A stretch of DNA of 64,000 nucleotides. It comes from Bryobacteraceae bacterium (GTDB lineage Bacteria > Acidobacteriota > Terriglobia > Bryobacterales > Bryobacteraceae). The stretch spans positions 186,001 through 250,000 of the forward strand of contig JARKOC010000158.1 of assembly GCA_029975915.1 (NCBI GenBank), given 5' to 3'. Position numbers and translations under genes: made by a program. Positions 48,998 to 57,457 of the stretch are shown in pieces. How positions within the stretch are numbered: position 1 is the first letter of the stretch; every line of letters begins with the position of its first letter. The notes beneath the pieces were generated by a model, which was not told where the DNA came from, did not search any database, and saw nothing but the letters and a program-made list of their open reading frames with translations.

Positions 48998-49082
48998 TGG
49001 TGCGGACGGGGAGACTTGAACTCCCATGGGTTGCCCCGCCAGATCCTAAGTCTGGTGCGTATGCCAATTTCGCCACGTCCGC
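48998..49082 (-). tRNA. tRNA-Leu, anticodon UAG
   Basis: The minus strand folds as a tRNA: acceptor stem GCGGACG/CGTCCGC, D-arm with GGCGAAATTGGCATACGCA, anticodon loop CTTAGGA (UAG, decoding CUA), a long variable arm as expected for leucine, T-arm GGGAGTTCAAGTCTCCC, and an encoded 3' CCA. Confidence 0.95.
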
Positions 49083-49139
49083 GCCTGCGCTATCTTCACA
49101 ATAGCAGCGCCAGGCGAGTGCGTGCCAGGCCCGGGCGGC

Positions 49140-49694
49140 TCAGTCGGCTACCACGCGCAGGCGCGCCGGCTCCCCGATCTCCTCCACGCCTGACTGCACA
49201 CGGGCATCATGGCATCCAGACAGCGCTTGAATTTGGGCCGAGGCGTCCCCGGCGAGATGGAAACCGTCGCGCGATTCGCACTCCCAAGCCAGCAGCTGGC
49301 CGTCGGCGGTGCGGATCTGTTCGAAGACGGGGAGACGGAACCACCGCCAAAGGCGGTCGTGGTCGGCTTCGCTCAGGCGTTCGTCGTCCTCGCCGGTGAA
49401 GATTACCAGGGGGTAGGAGAGCGACTTCAGTTTCAAGATCCCTAACTCACGAAGTGAAGCGACCTCCTCGATATCCCTCATTGGCCCGGCCAGGGCCTGT
49501 GGCCGGGCGGATTCTAGTTGCTTCACAGTCCATTGGGGCAGGCTCTTGTAGTATTGCCCTGAACCCAAGTCCGCGCCGATAATGGCGACTCGCGGACTGG
49601 GGTTGAGCGGATAGTGAAGCTGCGGAAAGGGATTCGCGTTGGCGCTTCTGACGGAAGCGCGCCGGCGGAGTCCGGGCAGGGTGAACAACGGCAT
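49140..49694 (-). CDS. conserved-looking protein of unknown function
   Basis: The 184-aa product starts MPLFTLPGLRRRASVRSANANPFPQLHYPLNPSPRVAIIGADLGSGQYYKSLPQWTVKQLESARP. There is no signal peptide or TM helix. It lies between a tRNA gene and a two-component pair. The codon use looks like that of the neighbouring genes. I do not recognise a family. Confidence 0.55.
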   Translation of the reverse strand: MPLFTLPGLRRRASVRSANANPFPQLHYPLNPSPRVAIIGADLGSGQYYKSLPQWTVKQLESARPQALAGPMRDIEEVASLRELGILKLKSLSYPLVIFTGEDDERLSEADHDRLWRWFRLPVFEQIRTADGQLLAWECESRDGFHLAGDASAQIQALSGCHDARVQSGVEEIGEPARLRVVAD

Positions 49695-49795
49695 CGATTG
49701 AAGGCTCCGCAGACTTTAGTGCCTTTGGGTGGCCAAGGTTCTCAGGGAAATCACCAACTGGCAAATGAGCAGAGGGCAGGCGTCTTGATACGGTT

Positions 49796-50479
49796 TTAAT
49801 TCGCCGAGCTAGCCGATGCCGAACGGGCTGCGGCGCCTGCGATGCCATTGCGCAGGGCCAGTTGCGTCAATTCAGCGACGTTTGAGATGCCGAGCTTCTT
49901 CATGAGGGATTTGCGGTAGCCACGGACGGTCTCCACGCCGAGTTCAAGCAGGACTGCGATATCTTTGCTGGACTTGCCCTCAGCGACGAGGCGCATCACT
50001 TGGCGCTCTCTTGGCGAAAGCATGGCGAGATCTTGAGACGGCCGGATCTGATCTACATCGCCCCGGCGGAGGTGGTTTAGGAAACGGTCAGAAATGTGCG
50101 GACTCAAATAGGAGCCGCCCCTGGCCACGGTATGGAGCGCGTGGATCAGGTCTTCGTCGCTGGAGGTCTTGATCACGAAACCTCGGGCGCCGGCTCGCAT
50201 GGCCTCCATGACACTGGCGTCGTCGTCGTACATCGAGAGAATGACAACGCGAGTTCCGGGGAGATGGCGCAGAATTTCCGCCGTCGCTTCAATGCCATTT
50301 AAGCCCGGCAGACTGAGGTCCATGACGATGATGTGGGGCTTCACCGCCCGCGCCATCTGAACGGCTTCGGCTCCGGAAGCAGCCTCTCCGACAAGGCGGA
50401 ATGCGTGATGAGAACGCAGGATCGCCTTGAGCCCGTCTCGCATAATCTTGTGGTCGTCCACCAGCATGACATCGGTCAT
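49796..50479 (-). CDS. NarL/FixJ-family response regulator
   Basis: The 227-aa product has a receiver domain (DVMLVDDHKIMRDGLKAIL, phospho-acceptor in VMDLSLPG) and a C-terminal LuxR-type helix-turn-helix (LSPRERQVMRLVAEGKSSKDIAVLLELGVETVRGYRKSLMKKLGI). It overlaps the kinase-like gene by four bases. Target genes are unknown. Confidence 0.92.
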   Translation of the reverse strand: MTDVMLVDDHKIMRDGLKAILRSHHAFRLVGEAASGAEAVQMARAVKPHIIVMDLSLPGLNGIEATAEILRHLPGTRVVILSMYDDDASVMEAMRAGARGFVIKTSSDEDLIHALHTVARGGSYLSPHISDRFLNHLRRGDVDQIRPSQDLAMLSPRERQVMRLVAEGKSSKDIAVLLELGVETVRGYRKSLMKKLGISNVAELTQLALRNGIAGAAARSASASSAN

Positions 50480-51057
50480 CGGCGGGGGCCTCCTGGCACG
50501 GTGGGTAACTTGAGGGTGATTGACAATCGGGAAGCCGGCACCGTCGCTCCGGACTGCCGGAGGAACTCAGCCAGATGTTCCGGAGCGGCGATGTTCGACG
50601 TAACCCGGATCGACTTCTTGTCTGGCTGGACCGAAAAAGCCGCCTCCGGCAGAGTCTCGGTCCAGTAGAGGAGCGCGGTACGCAACAGCGAAAATGCGGT
50701 GGACGCGGCAGCGTCCTTACGCGACGGCACTTCCGTGAGAGTCGCCGGATTGATCGGCACGGCCCGGGCAAGGTAGCCGAGCGCCGCCTTTAGGCCGAGG
50801 CGCTCGACCAAAGTAGGGTCGCAGAGGTAACTCAGCGTCCGGATCTCCTCCGTGGATTCGGTCAACGCATCGCGAAGCCCTGCCGCGGCCGATGCGGAGT
50901 CGCTGCCGGAGGCAGCCGCGATCGCATTTTCCATCAACGAGAGGTGCAATCCCGCGGCGCATAGTGCGGGACCGATCCGGTCATGCAACCGCTTGGCGAC
51001 GCGCGCCATGTCGCGCTGGTGCCAGACGACTGTCATCTGTTCGGTGGCGTCTTGCAT
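50476..51057 (-). CDS. histidine-kinase-like protein lacking the ATPase domain
   Basis: The 193-aa product has a HisKA_3 dimerisation segment with the phospho-histidine (VAKRLHDRIGPALCAAGLHLSLMENAI) but no N-box, G1 (D-x-G-x-G) or G2 motif where an HATPase domain would be; the C-terminal 100 residues do not resemble one. It has no TM helix. Coupled to the NarL-type regulator by a 4-bp overlap, it could be a phosphotransfer or phosphatase partner, or be activated by another kinase. A decayed kinase gene is also possible. Confidence 0.6.
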   Translation of the reverse strand: MQDATEQMTVVWHQRDMARVAKRLHDRIGPALCAAGLHLSLMENAIAAASGSDSASAAAGLRDALTESTEEIRTLSYLCDPTLVERLGLKAALGYLARAVPINPATLTEVPSRKDAAASTAFSLLRTALLYWTETLPEAAFSVQPDKKSIRVTSNIAAPEHLAEFLRQSGATVPASRLSITLKLPTVPGGPRR

Positions 51058-51120
51058 CTTCGCTAGCGCCCTATCATGACCGATCCGAGGCGCGCCTGCA
51101 AGGGAGTCAGGCAGCAGGAC

Positions 51121-52089
51121 TCAGGCGCTCTTTCGCGCGAGTGCCTTCTTGGCTGCCGCAGCCACGGTGGCGGCGTTAAGATTGTACTTGTTCATCACCG
51201 CCTCGGGCGTGCCCGATTCTGCGTAGCAATTCTCAATGCCTACAAACTCGATCGGCGCCGGCGTGGTCGAGGCCAGCGCCTGGGCCACGCGTGAGCCAAG
51301 GCCGGAATCGACCAGATGTTCTTCGGCGACCACAAGGGCTCCGGTTTCCCTTGCCGCCTTGGCGAGCGTTTCGACATCGAGCGGTTTGATGGAGATGACG
51401 TCGATGACGCGCGCGGAAATGCCTTCAGCGGCAAGAGATTGAGACGCCTTGATGCACTCGGCGACGAGCAAGCCGGTGCCAACCAGGGTGACGTCGGCGC
51501 CATCGATCAGTTCAACGGCCTTTGAGAAGTCGAACTGTTGATCCGCCGGGTAGACGATGGGCGCTTTGACACGGCCGGCCCGCAGGAAGACCGCGCCGTT
51601 ATGGGCCGCAGCCCATTTCACAGCCGCCTTCATCGCGACTTCGTCGGCCGGGCAGAGGACTGTGAATCCGGGCAGGGCGCAAGCCAGCGCCAGGTCTTCA
51701 ATCGACATCTGCGACGGGCCGTCCTCGCCAATCGAAATGCCGCTGTGGGTTCCAACGACCTTCAGGTTCACCTGCGGGTAGGCGACAGTCGTGCGCAACT
51801 GCTCGAAGCCTTTGGTCATGACGAAGGCCGAGAAGCTGGAGACGAACGGGATCTTGCCGGTCATCGCCAGCCCGGCGCCCAGGGCGACCATGTTGGCCTC
51901 GGCGATGCCGCACTCGAAGAAGCGCTCGGGGAACTCCTTGGCGAAGTAGGTGGTCATGGTTGACTTCGACAGGTCCGCGTCGCAGACCACAATGCGCGGA
52001 TCGTCCTTGCCAGCCTCGACGACAGCCCTACCGAACGCCTCGCGGGTGGCCGCGCCCATCTTGAGTTCAAAAGTCGTGTTCAAAGCCAT
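51121..52089 (-). CDS. transketolase, C-terminal subunit
   Basis: The 322-aa product starts MALNTTFELKMGAATREAFGRAVVEAGKD and has the pyrimidine-binding domain (VVCDADLSKSTM, FFECGIAEANMVALGAGLAMTG) and the transketolase C-terminal domain. It pairs with the upstream gene to form a split transketolase, four bases apart. The start ATG at 52089 lies within the usual coupling range. Confidence 0.88.
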   Translation of the reverse strand: MALNTTFELKMGAATREAFGRAVVEAGKDDPRIVVCDADLSKSTMTTYFAKEFPERFFECGIAEANMVALGAGLAMTGKIPFVSSFSAFVMTKGFEQLRTTVAYPQVNLKVVGTHSGISIGEDGPSQMSIEDLALACALPGFTVLCPADEVAMKAAVKWAAAHNGAVFLRAGRVKAPIVYPADQQFDFSKAVELIDGADVTLVGTGLLVAECIKASQSLAAEGISARVIDVISIKPLDVETLAKAARETGALVVAEEHLVDSGLGSRVAQALASTTPAPIEFVGIENCYAESGTPEAVMNKYNLNAATVAAAAKKALARKSA

Positions 52090-52093
52090 GGCC

Positions 52094-52915
52094 TTACGCA
52101 AGCTCCTTCAGCGCGAGTTCAACTTCTTCCTTCGTGGGGGGCACACCGTGAAATTTAGGATTGTTCTCCATGAAACTGACGCCCTTGCCCTTCACTGTAT
52201 GGGCGATCAGAACCGTGGGCTTGCCTTTCACCGTGGCGGCCTCGGCCAATGCCTTCTGGATGGCTGGTATATCGTGGCCGTCGAGCTCGATGACGTGCCA
52301 GCCGAAGGCGCGCCATTTGTCGGCGAGCGGCTCGAGATCCATGATGTCCTTTACGAAACCATCGAGCTGGATCTTGTTGTAATCCACGATGGCGCAGACG
52401 TTATCGACCTTATGATAGGCGCCGAACATGGCCGCTTCCCAGATCTGGCCTTCCTGAATCTCGCCGTCGCCGAGCATGACATAAACCCGTGAGGTGGAAC
52501 CGTCCAGTTTCAGCCCGCAACCCATGCCGAGGGCCAGCGAGAGGCCCTGGCCGAGCGAGCCGGTGCTGGCTTCGAGGGCCGGGATATAGCGGATGTCGGG
52601 ATGGCCCTGGTAGATGGAGCCGAGCTGGCGGAGTGTTTTAAGAGTATCGGCCGGCGTGTAGCCGCACTCGGCCATGACGGCGTAGAGAACGGGGGCGGCG
52701 TGGCCTTTTGAAAGAATGAACCGGTCGCGGTCGGCCATTTTGGGATTCGCCGGGTCGTGCTTCATCACATCCCAATAGAGGACGGTGAGGATCTCGACGG
52801 CCGAGAGCGAGCCGCCGGGATGGCCCGACTTGGCCGCGCCCGTCATCTCAACGATGTGCCGGCGGATCTGTTTCGTGATCGCGGCAAGTTCCTGGACGTT
52901 GCTGGTTTTCTGCAT
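52094..52915 (-). CDS. transketolase, N-terminal subunit
   Basis: The 273-aa product starts MQKTSNVQELAAITKQIRRHIVEMTGAAKSGHPGGSLS and holds the thiamine-diphosphate-binding motif GDGEIQEGQIWEAAMFGAYHKVDNVCAIVDYNK. Together with the downstream gene it makes the two-carbon transfer enzyme of the pentose phosphate pathway. The split form is common in this kind of bacterium. A GTG start eight codons earlier is possible. Confidence 0.9.
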   Translation of the reverse strand: MQKTSNVQELAAITKQIRRHIVEMTGAAKSGHPGGSLSAVEILTVLYWDVMKHDPANPKMADRDRFILSKGHAAPVLYAVMAECGYTPADTLKTLRQLGSIYQGHPDIRYIPALEASTGSLGQGLSLALGMGCGLKLDGSTSRVYVMLGDGEIQEGQIWEAAMFGAYHKVDNVCAIVDYNKIQLDGFVKDIMDLEPLADKWRAFGWHVIELDGHDIPAIQKALAEAATVKGKPTVLIAHTVKGKGVSFMENNPKFHGVPPTKEEVELALKELA

Positions 52916-53108
52916 GGCGGGAAATATCCAAGTTATCACATTGCCGTCTAATCAGACCACAGTATCCGGATTCGCCGGAGGGCGATGGAAAGCGCCATGT
53001 TTTTCCGCTATAAGGTCCAGATGCCCGTGTGGTCTGAATCGAGCGCCATAGCGGGGGTGACCGGAGATGAAAATTGGTGCAGAATAGGGGGACAGCAGAC
53101 TCCGCAAC

Positions 53109-54299
53109 ATGCCGCCAGCAGCCCGAGTTTCAGACGTTACAGCACACGGCCCGCCCATGAACCCCGGGCCGGGCAGCCCAACTGTCATGATAGGCATGTT
53201 GCCCGCCTGGCGCGGCATCCCGGCCGCAATGGCTGGCGCGCTCCAGGCGATGAAGCAGGTCGCCGACACGACAATCAAGGTCGCGGAGGCTGCAACAGCA
53301 GCTGCGGCGGGTACGCCCGGCGCCCCGGCTGCGAAAGCGGCCGAAGAGGCAACAAAGGCTTCGGTTGCGGCTTCAATGGGATCAGCAATCTCGTCGATGG
53401 CCGGCGGGATGTCGGATATTCATATTTGTCCAATCCCCTTGCCTATTCCACCGCACGGTCCGGGGTTGGTGATCGACGGCAGCCCAACAGTCCTCATCAA
53501 CAACATGCCCGCCTGCCGCCAGGGCGACACGATTATCGAGGCCGTGGGACCACCGGATAAGATCGCCATGGGATGCGTGAACGTGTTGATCGGCAACAGT
53601 GGATCAGGTGGCGGAGGCGGGGGTGGCGCTGCGGCCGGAGCCGCCGCGGGAGCAGGCGCTGGCGGTGCAGCCGGAGCGGGAGCGGCGGCGGCTGGTGGTG
53701 CGGCGGCAGCCCCGCCCGCCGAAATAGCGGGGATGCCGGTCACTTTGCTGCCGAGCGGTGATATTCAGGTTGGCAAGAATATCACCATAAGCGGCGACAT
53801 GGAGTTCAAGATGAAGACCCTGCTGTCGCTCGGACAGATCGCATCCACGCCGACTGGGGAGAAGCTGCTCAAGTCGATCGACTCGGGCAGCAAGAACGTG
53901 AAGATCGTAAAGACGAACGGCGGCAACTCCTGCGGATACACAGACGGCGCGGCGCGCTTCGAAAAGGCCGACGGGACCCCCGGAGCCGGCAGCGGCGCGA
54001 CCGTAAACTATAACCCCGACCGGAAGTCCACTGGAACCGAAGACTGGGAGACGCGCCCGCCAGCCATCGGCCTGGCGCATGAACTCGTTCATGCGGAACA
54101 GGCTGGGAAGGGTAAGCAGAAGCCCGGTCAGGATGACAACGACAACCGGCCCGATGCCACCGATCCGACGAAGAAAGACCAGACCAACAAGCGCGAACTG
54201 GAGGCTGTCGGCATTCCGCCGTACGACAATTACCCTTACAACGAGAACAAGATGCGCAAGGAGTGGCCGCCTCCGCAGCCTGAGCGGAAGTGGTACTGA
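53109..54299 (+). CDS. PAAR-domain protein with C-terminal M91-like metallopeptidase toxin
   Basis: The 396-aa product has an N-terminal PAAR repeat domain: MPPAARVSDVTAHGPPMNPG, an alanine-rich helical insert (residues 37-100), then DIHICPIPLPIPPHGPGLVIDGSPTVLINNMPACRQGD and GCVNVLIG. A glycine/alanine-rich linker (164-205) leads to a C-terminal domain of about 190 residues with H-E-L-V-H at 324-328 and a third ligand in KRELEAVGIP (E363 or E365). This is the NleD/M91-type zinc-peptidase pattern. PAAR proteins tip secretion spikes (T6SS or contractile systems), so this is an effector. No secretion genes are in the window. Confidence 0.8.
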   Translation: MPPAARVSDVTAHGPPMNPGPGSPTVMIGMLPAWRGIPAAMAGALQAMKQVADTTIKVAEAATAAAAGTPGAPAAKAAEEATKASVAASMGSAISSMAGGMSDIHICPIPLPIPPHGPGLVIDGSPTVLINNMPACRQGDTIIEAVGPPDKIAMGCVNVLIGNSGSGGGGGGGAAAGAAAGAGAGGAAGAGAAAAGGAAAAPPAEIAGMPVTLLPSGDIQVGKNITISGDMEFKMKTLLSLGQIASTPTGEKLLKSIDSGSKNVKIVKTNGGNSCGYTDGAARFEKADGTPGAGSGATVNYNPDRKSTGTEDWETRPPAIGLAHELVHAEQAGKGKQKPGQDDNDNRPDATDPTKKDQTNKRELEAVGIPPYDNYPYNENKMRKEWPPPQPERKWY

Positions 54300-54308
54300 T
54301 GGCTGGAG

Positions 54309-54962
54309 ATGTGGAAATGCCCGATTGCGGCCGGTATTGCCGTCTTGCTGGCGGCGCCTGGTTGTGGACAAAAGGAAAGGAAGCCGACTGAAATGGCCAG
54401 CATGCAGAATCCTCAAGCGATGGGCTCGATGACGGCCACTGCTCAGGACTGCGACCTGCGGGTGGCCGTGCAGCCATCCCCGACATCATTGCTCCTGGGC
54501 TACGAGTTCCGGAATCGTTCGGACAAGACAGCATTTCTGTTCAATCTGGTCTACCGGTTCGGAGCTTCCGGCGGACCTGAAGCCGACCCGAACATAGTTT
54601 ATGTTCAGCAATCAGGCGCCGCCGTCATTCTCGGCAAGAAGATCATTCCGGTTCCAGAAGACATGGATGTCGAGCGGCCTGACGTACCTTATGTCACCCG
54701 CGTAAACCCCGGCGAAGTCTACCGCGAGAAGATCAGCATTATGCTGCCGCTGCGGCCCTTCACGCCATATCCGCAGCGAAGCGGGGCATCCGTCAGCGAA
54801 GCGGCAGCGTACTTCGAACTAGGCTTTTTCCTTGCGCCAGATCCCTCAGTGGCCAGGGAGTCCGGCGGCCATCTGGTGGTCTATCCCTTCGCCGCCCAGA
54901 AACAGACGATTCTCCGCGCCGGGCCGTTGGGACGATTCCCGGTTCAGCCTGACACCCAATAG
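54309..54962 (+). CDS. lipoprotein, putative immunity protein
   Basis: The 217-aa product starts MWKCPIAAGIAVLLAAPGCGQKER, a lipoprotein signal with cysteine at the cleavage site (APG-C). A beta-rich domain follows (CDLRVAVQPSPTSLLLGYEFRNRSDKTAFLFNLVYRF). It begins ten bases after the PAAR-M91 stop with no gap for a promoter, so it is co-transcribed. Periplasmic lipoproteins next to spike-borne toxins are often immunity proteins; that role is inferred. The GGAG lies directly against the ATG. Confidence 0.6.
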   Translation: MWKCPIAAGIAVLLAAPGCGQKERKPTEMASMQNPQAMGSMTATAQDCDLRVAVQPSPTSLLLGYEFRNRSDKTAFLFNLVYRFGASGGPEADPNIVYVQQSGAAVILGKKIIPVPEDMDVERPDVPYVTRVNPGEVYREKISIMLPLRPFTPYPQRSGASVSEAAAYFELGFFLAPDPSVARESGGHLVVYPFAAQKQTILRAGPLGRFPVQPDTQ

Positions 54963-54964
54963 CA

Positions 54965-56590
54965 CTATCGCCGGGCCGGATCGCTGTAGGCGGCCTGCAG
55001 CACTTTCCGCGTCTTCGTGTCCTGCACAAAGGCGACAACGGCGAGGTGATTCGCATCCAGCGCGGTCTTCCGTTCCGCGAACCGGAAATTGCCGTCCTTG
55101 TTATGCCGTTCGTCATGCTTCTCGAAGTCGTCGATGTGCTTGACCAGGGCGGCCTCGACGGCGGCGAGATCGAAGCGGTGGGTAAGCGACTCCGGTTCTG
55201 ATTGCCGCAGCGGGTAGTTGGCGACTGCCCTAGCGACCATCGGATGGAAGCGGCAGCTGTTCTCTCCCGAATAGGTCAGTTCCTTTTCCACCAGGACAAG
55301 GGTCAACACCAGATCGCCAGGCGGGACGGCAAGGCTTTCAATTCTGGCAGATGCTGTCAGCGACGAGCCGTCCAGACGCGCCGAAAGCCCTAGTCCGGCC
55401 AGCGGCTCGGTTTCCAATTGAGCGTCGATCTGCCGGACCAATTGTTTTTCGATCGGCCGGGCCATGTAGCGTGGACCGCCTCCATTGCCGGCCACAATGC
55501 CGTCGATCATGAATGTCGGCACGCCGCTACCGTCGAATCCTTTCCATCGGGCGATGGTGTCGGGGTTGGCCATCGGGTCAGGCCGTGGAATGTGCTGGTG
55601 ATAGGCGACGAAAACGAAGTCGGTTCGGGGATAGCGTTCCAGCATGGAGTCAAAGGCGAGGTCGGCGGCAAGGCAGGGCGGACAGCCAGCGCCTGTGTAA
55701 AGCTCGCCGAGAACAACCCGCCGGGTCCGTTTGGCTGTGGGGGCGTACTTGACGGGATGCAACGGGCTGGGAAACAGCAACTTGTACCGTTCATCGAGCC
55801 ATTTCTGCTGGCCGTCCGTGCTTCCCTTCACCTTGCTCCACGCCTCGCTGAACCGCTTCCTCGACTCCTGCGACGGCTTGGCCAGCAAGGCGTGAGCGTA
55901 AAACTCCAGCGCTTCGCTGGCGTTGCCTGCGCTCTCGGCCAATGTGGCCAGGCTCATCGCCGCCGGGCTGAGCGATGGATTGTCGCGTAGCGCGTCCTGG
56001 AACAGCCCCCGTGCCTCATCGGTCCGGCCGCTCGCGAGCACAACCTGAGCCAGAGTTTCGCTCAATTGCGCCCTTTCAATCTGGTACCGGACGCAATATT
56101 GCCCATCATCGTCTCCGGCGCCGATGGTCGTGCCGGAAGGCCGGTTGGAGGCGCCTGAGAATGCTTCAAAGGTGAGCGTGGTCAGCGCCGCGCGCGCCGC
56201 TTCCTCCGCTTGCGGCAGGAGATTATTCTCACGCACCAACTCGGCGGCGAGATGACGGTTCAAGCCTGCGGATTCGATCGCGTCGAGATTCCACATCAAC
56301 GCCTTGGCGCGTGCGACGGCTTCGTCGGGGCTTACCGCCAGAGCGGTAGTGACAATCTCTCTTCGGGCCGCCGCCGCCAGGCCGCTTGCTGGATACTGTT
56401 CGACGAATTTTTCGAGTGCCGCCAAACGATCCGCTGGATCTTTCACCGCACGGGCATCGGCGAAGGCTTTGCGGTCAGGTGGCGCGGACGGCTTGGATTG
56501 AGCGGCATGCTTTGAGCCGGTGCCCGCCGGCGCAGGACCTTGGGCAATCAGCGGGCATATGAGCAGGAGCGCGGCAGCGAGAGATCGCAT
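54965..56590 (-). CDS. secreted TPR and thioredoxin-like protein
   Basis: The 541-aa product starts MRSLAAALLLICPLIAQG, a signal peptide. A helical region with TPR-like pairs follows (about 40-250), then a thioredoxin-like domain (ELYTGAGCPPCLAADLAF, C-x2-C), and a beta-rich tail. The CPPC motif suggests a disulfide or peroxide role in the periplasm. The GTIKYAPTAKRTRR segment joins the two parts. It is convergent with the immunity lipoprotein gene (stops three bases apart). Confidence 0.65.
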   Translation of the reverse strand: MRSLAAALLLICPLIAQGPAPAGTGSKHAAQSKPSAPPDRKAFADARAVKDPADRLAALEKFVEQYPASGLAAAARREIVTTALAVSPDEAVARAKALMWNLDAIESAGLNRHLAAELVRENNLLPQAEEAARAALTTLTFEAFSGASNRPSGTTIGAGDDDGQYCVRYQIERAQLSETLAQVVLASGRTDEARGLFQDALRDNPSLSPAAMSLATLAESAGNASEALEFYAHALLAKPSQESRKRFSEAWSKVKGSTDGQQKWLDERYKLLFPSPLHPVKYAPTAKRTRRVVLGELYTGAGCPPCLAADLAFDSMLERYPRTDFVFVAYHQHIPRPDPMANPDTIARWKGFDGSGVPTFMIDGIVAGNGGGPRYMARPIEKQLVRQIDAQLETEPLAGLGLSARLDGSSLTASARIESLAVPPGDLVLTLVLVEKELTYSGENSCRFHPMVARAVANYPLRQSEPESLTHRFDLAAVEAALVKHIDDFEKHDERHNKDGNFRFAERKTALDANHLAVVAFVQDTKTRKVLQAAYSDPARR

Positions 56591-56636
56591 GCCACGATTA
56601 TCTCGCGGGCCACATGTTACACCAGGCTGGCGTGCA

Positions 56637-57302
56637 TTATTTCTTCTTCAGCAGTTCCGGCTTCGACTTTTTCAGCTTTTCGACCTTGGGTTGTGCGTTG
56701 AACATCACATACGGGTTCCGAGGATTCCGCGAGCAGTAGTTCTGGTGATAGCCCTCGGCTTCATAGAATGCTTTGAAATCATTCACTTCGGTGACAATCT
56801 TCGAGCGAAACGCCTTAGCGGCATCCAGTTGGGCGATGTACTCTTTGGCGATCCTCTTCTGGTTGGAATCCAGCGCGAAGATGGCCGAACGGTACTGCGG
56901 GCCAACGTCCGGTCCTTGCCGGTTCAGCGTGGTCGGATCATGCGCGACCTCAAAGAAGATCTTCAACAGTTGTCCATATGTGATTTTTGAAGCGTCATAT
57001 GTGATCTCGATAGCTTCGGCGTGCGCTGTCTTGCCGGTGCTGACGGTTTCATAATCCGCTGTTTCTTTCGTTCCGCCCGAGTAACCTGAGACAACCTTTT
57101 CGACGCCGTCCACGTACTCAAAAACGGCCTCCGTGCACCAGAAGCATCCCCCAGCGAGGACGGCCTTCTTTATGGTTTTCTGCGCTGCCAGAGGCTCGTC
57201 GGACTTGGGGTCGGGGAAGGGCGCTGCGTAAGCATTCACTGAGAGCATCAGCATGCCAGCAAAAAGCAAAGTTGCGAAGTTCTCGTACATGGTGCATTTC
57301 AT
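56637..57302 (-). CDS. msrA: exported peptide-methionine (S)-S-oxide reductase
   Basis: The 221-aa product starts MKCTMYENFATLLFAGMLMLSVNAYA, a signal peptide, so it is exported. The catalytic motif GGCFWCTE has the nucleophile C53, and the family block continues EAVFEYVDGVEKVVSGYSGG and THAEAIEITYD-like (AHAEAIEITYD), and TEVNDFKAFYEAEGYHQNY. It repairs oxidised methionine in envelope proteins. The ATG at 57302 or 57290 are both possible. Confidence 0.9.
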   Translation of the reverse strand: MKCTMYENFATLLFAGMLMLSVNAYAAPFPDPKSDEPLAAQKTIKKAVLAGGCFWCTEAVFEYVDGVEKVVSGYSGGTKETADYETVSTGKTAHAEAIEITYDASKITYGQLLKIFFEVAHDPTTLNRQGPDVGPQYRSAIFALDSNQKRIAKEYIAQLDAAKAFRSKIVTEVNDFKAFYEAEGYHQNYCSRNPRNPYVMFNAQPKVEKLKKSKPELLKKK

Positions 57303-57457
57303 TTGATGCACGCCGGCCCTCGCAGGGCGCAAGCACCCTGCGCGCCCGTGGGTAAACAAAACGGCGCCGGGACCGGGAGCGGGCTAGAAAGGGCTTGCCC
57401 GCCCCAGGTGTCCGTCGCAACGGCCAGGGTGAGCCCTGGATGGAGGGTTTAGGCCGA

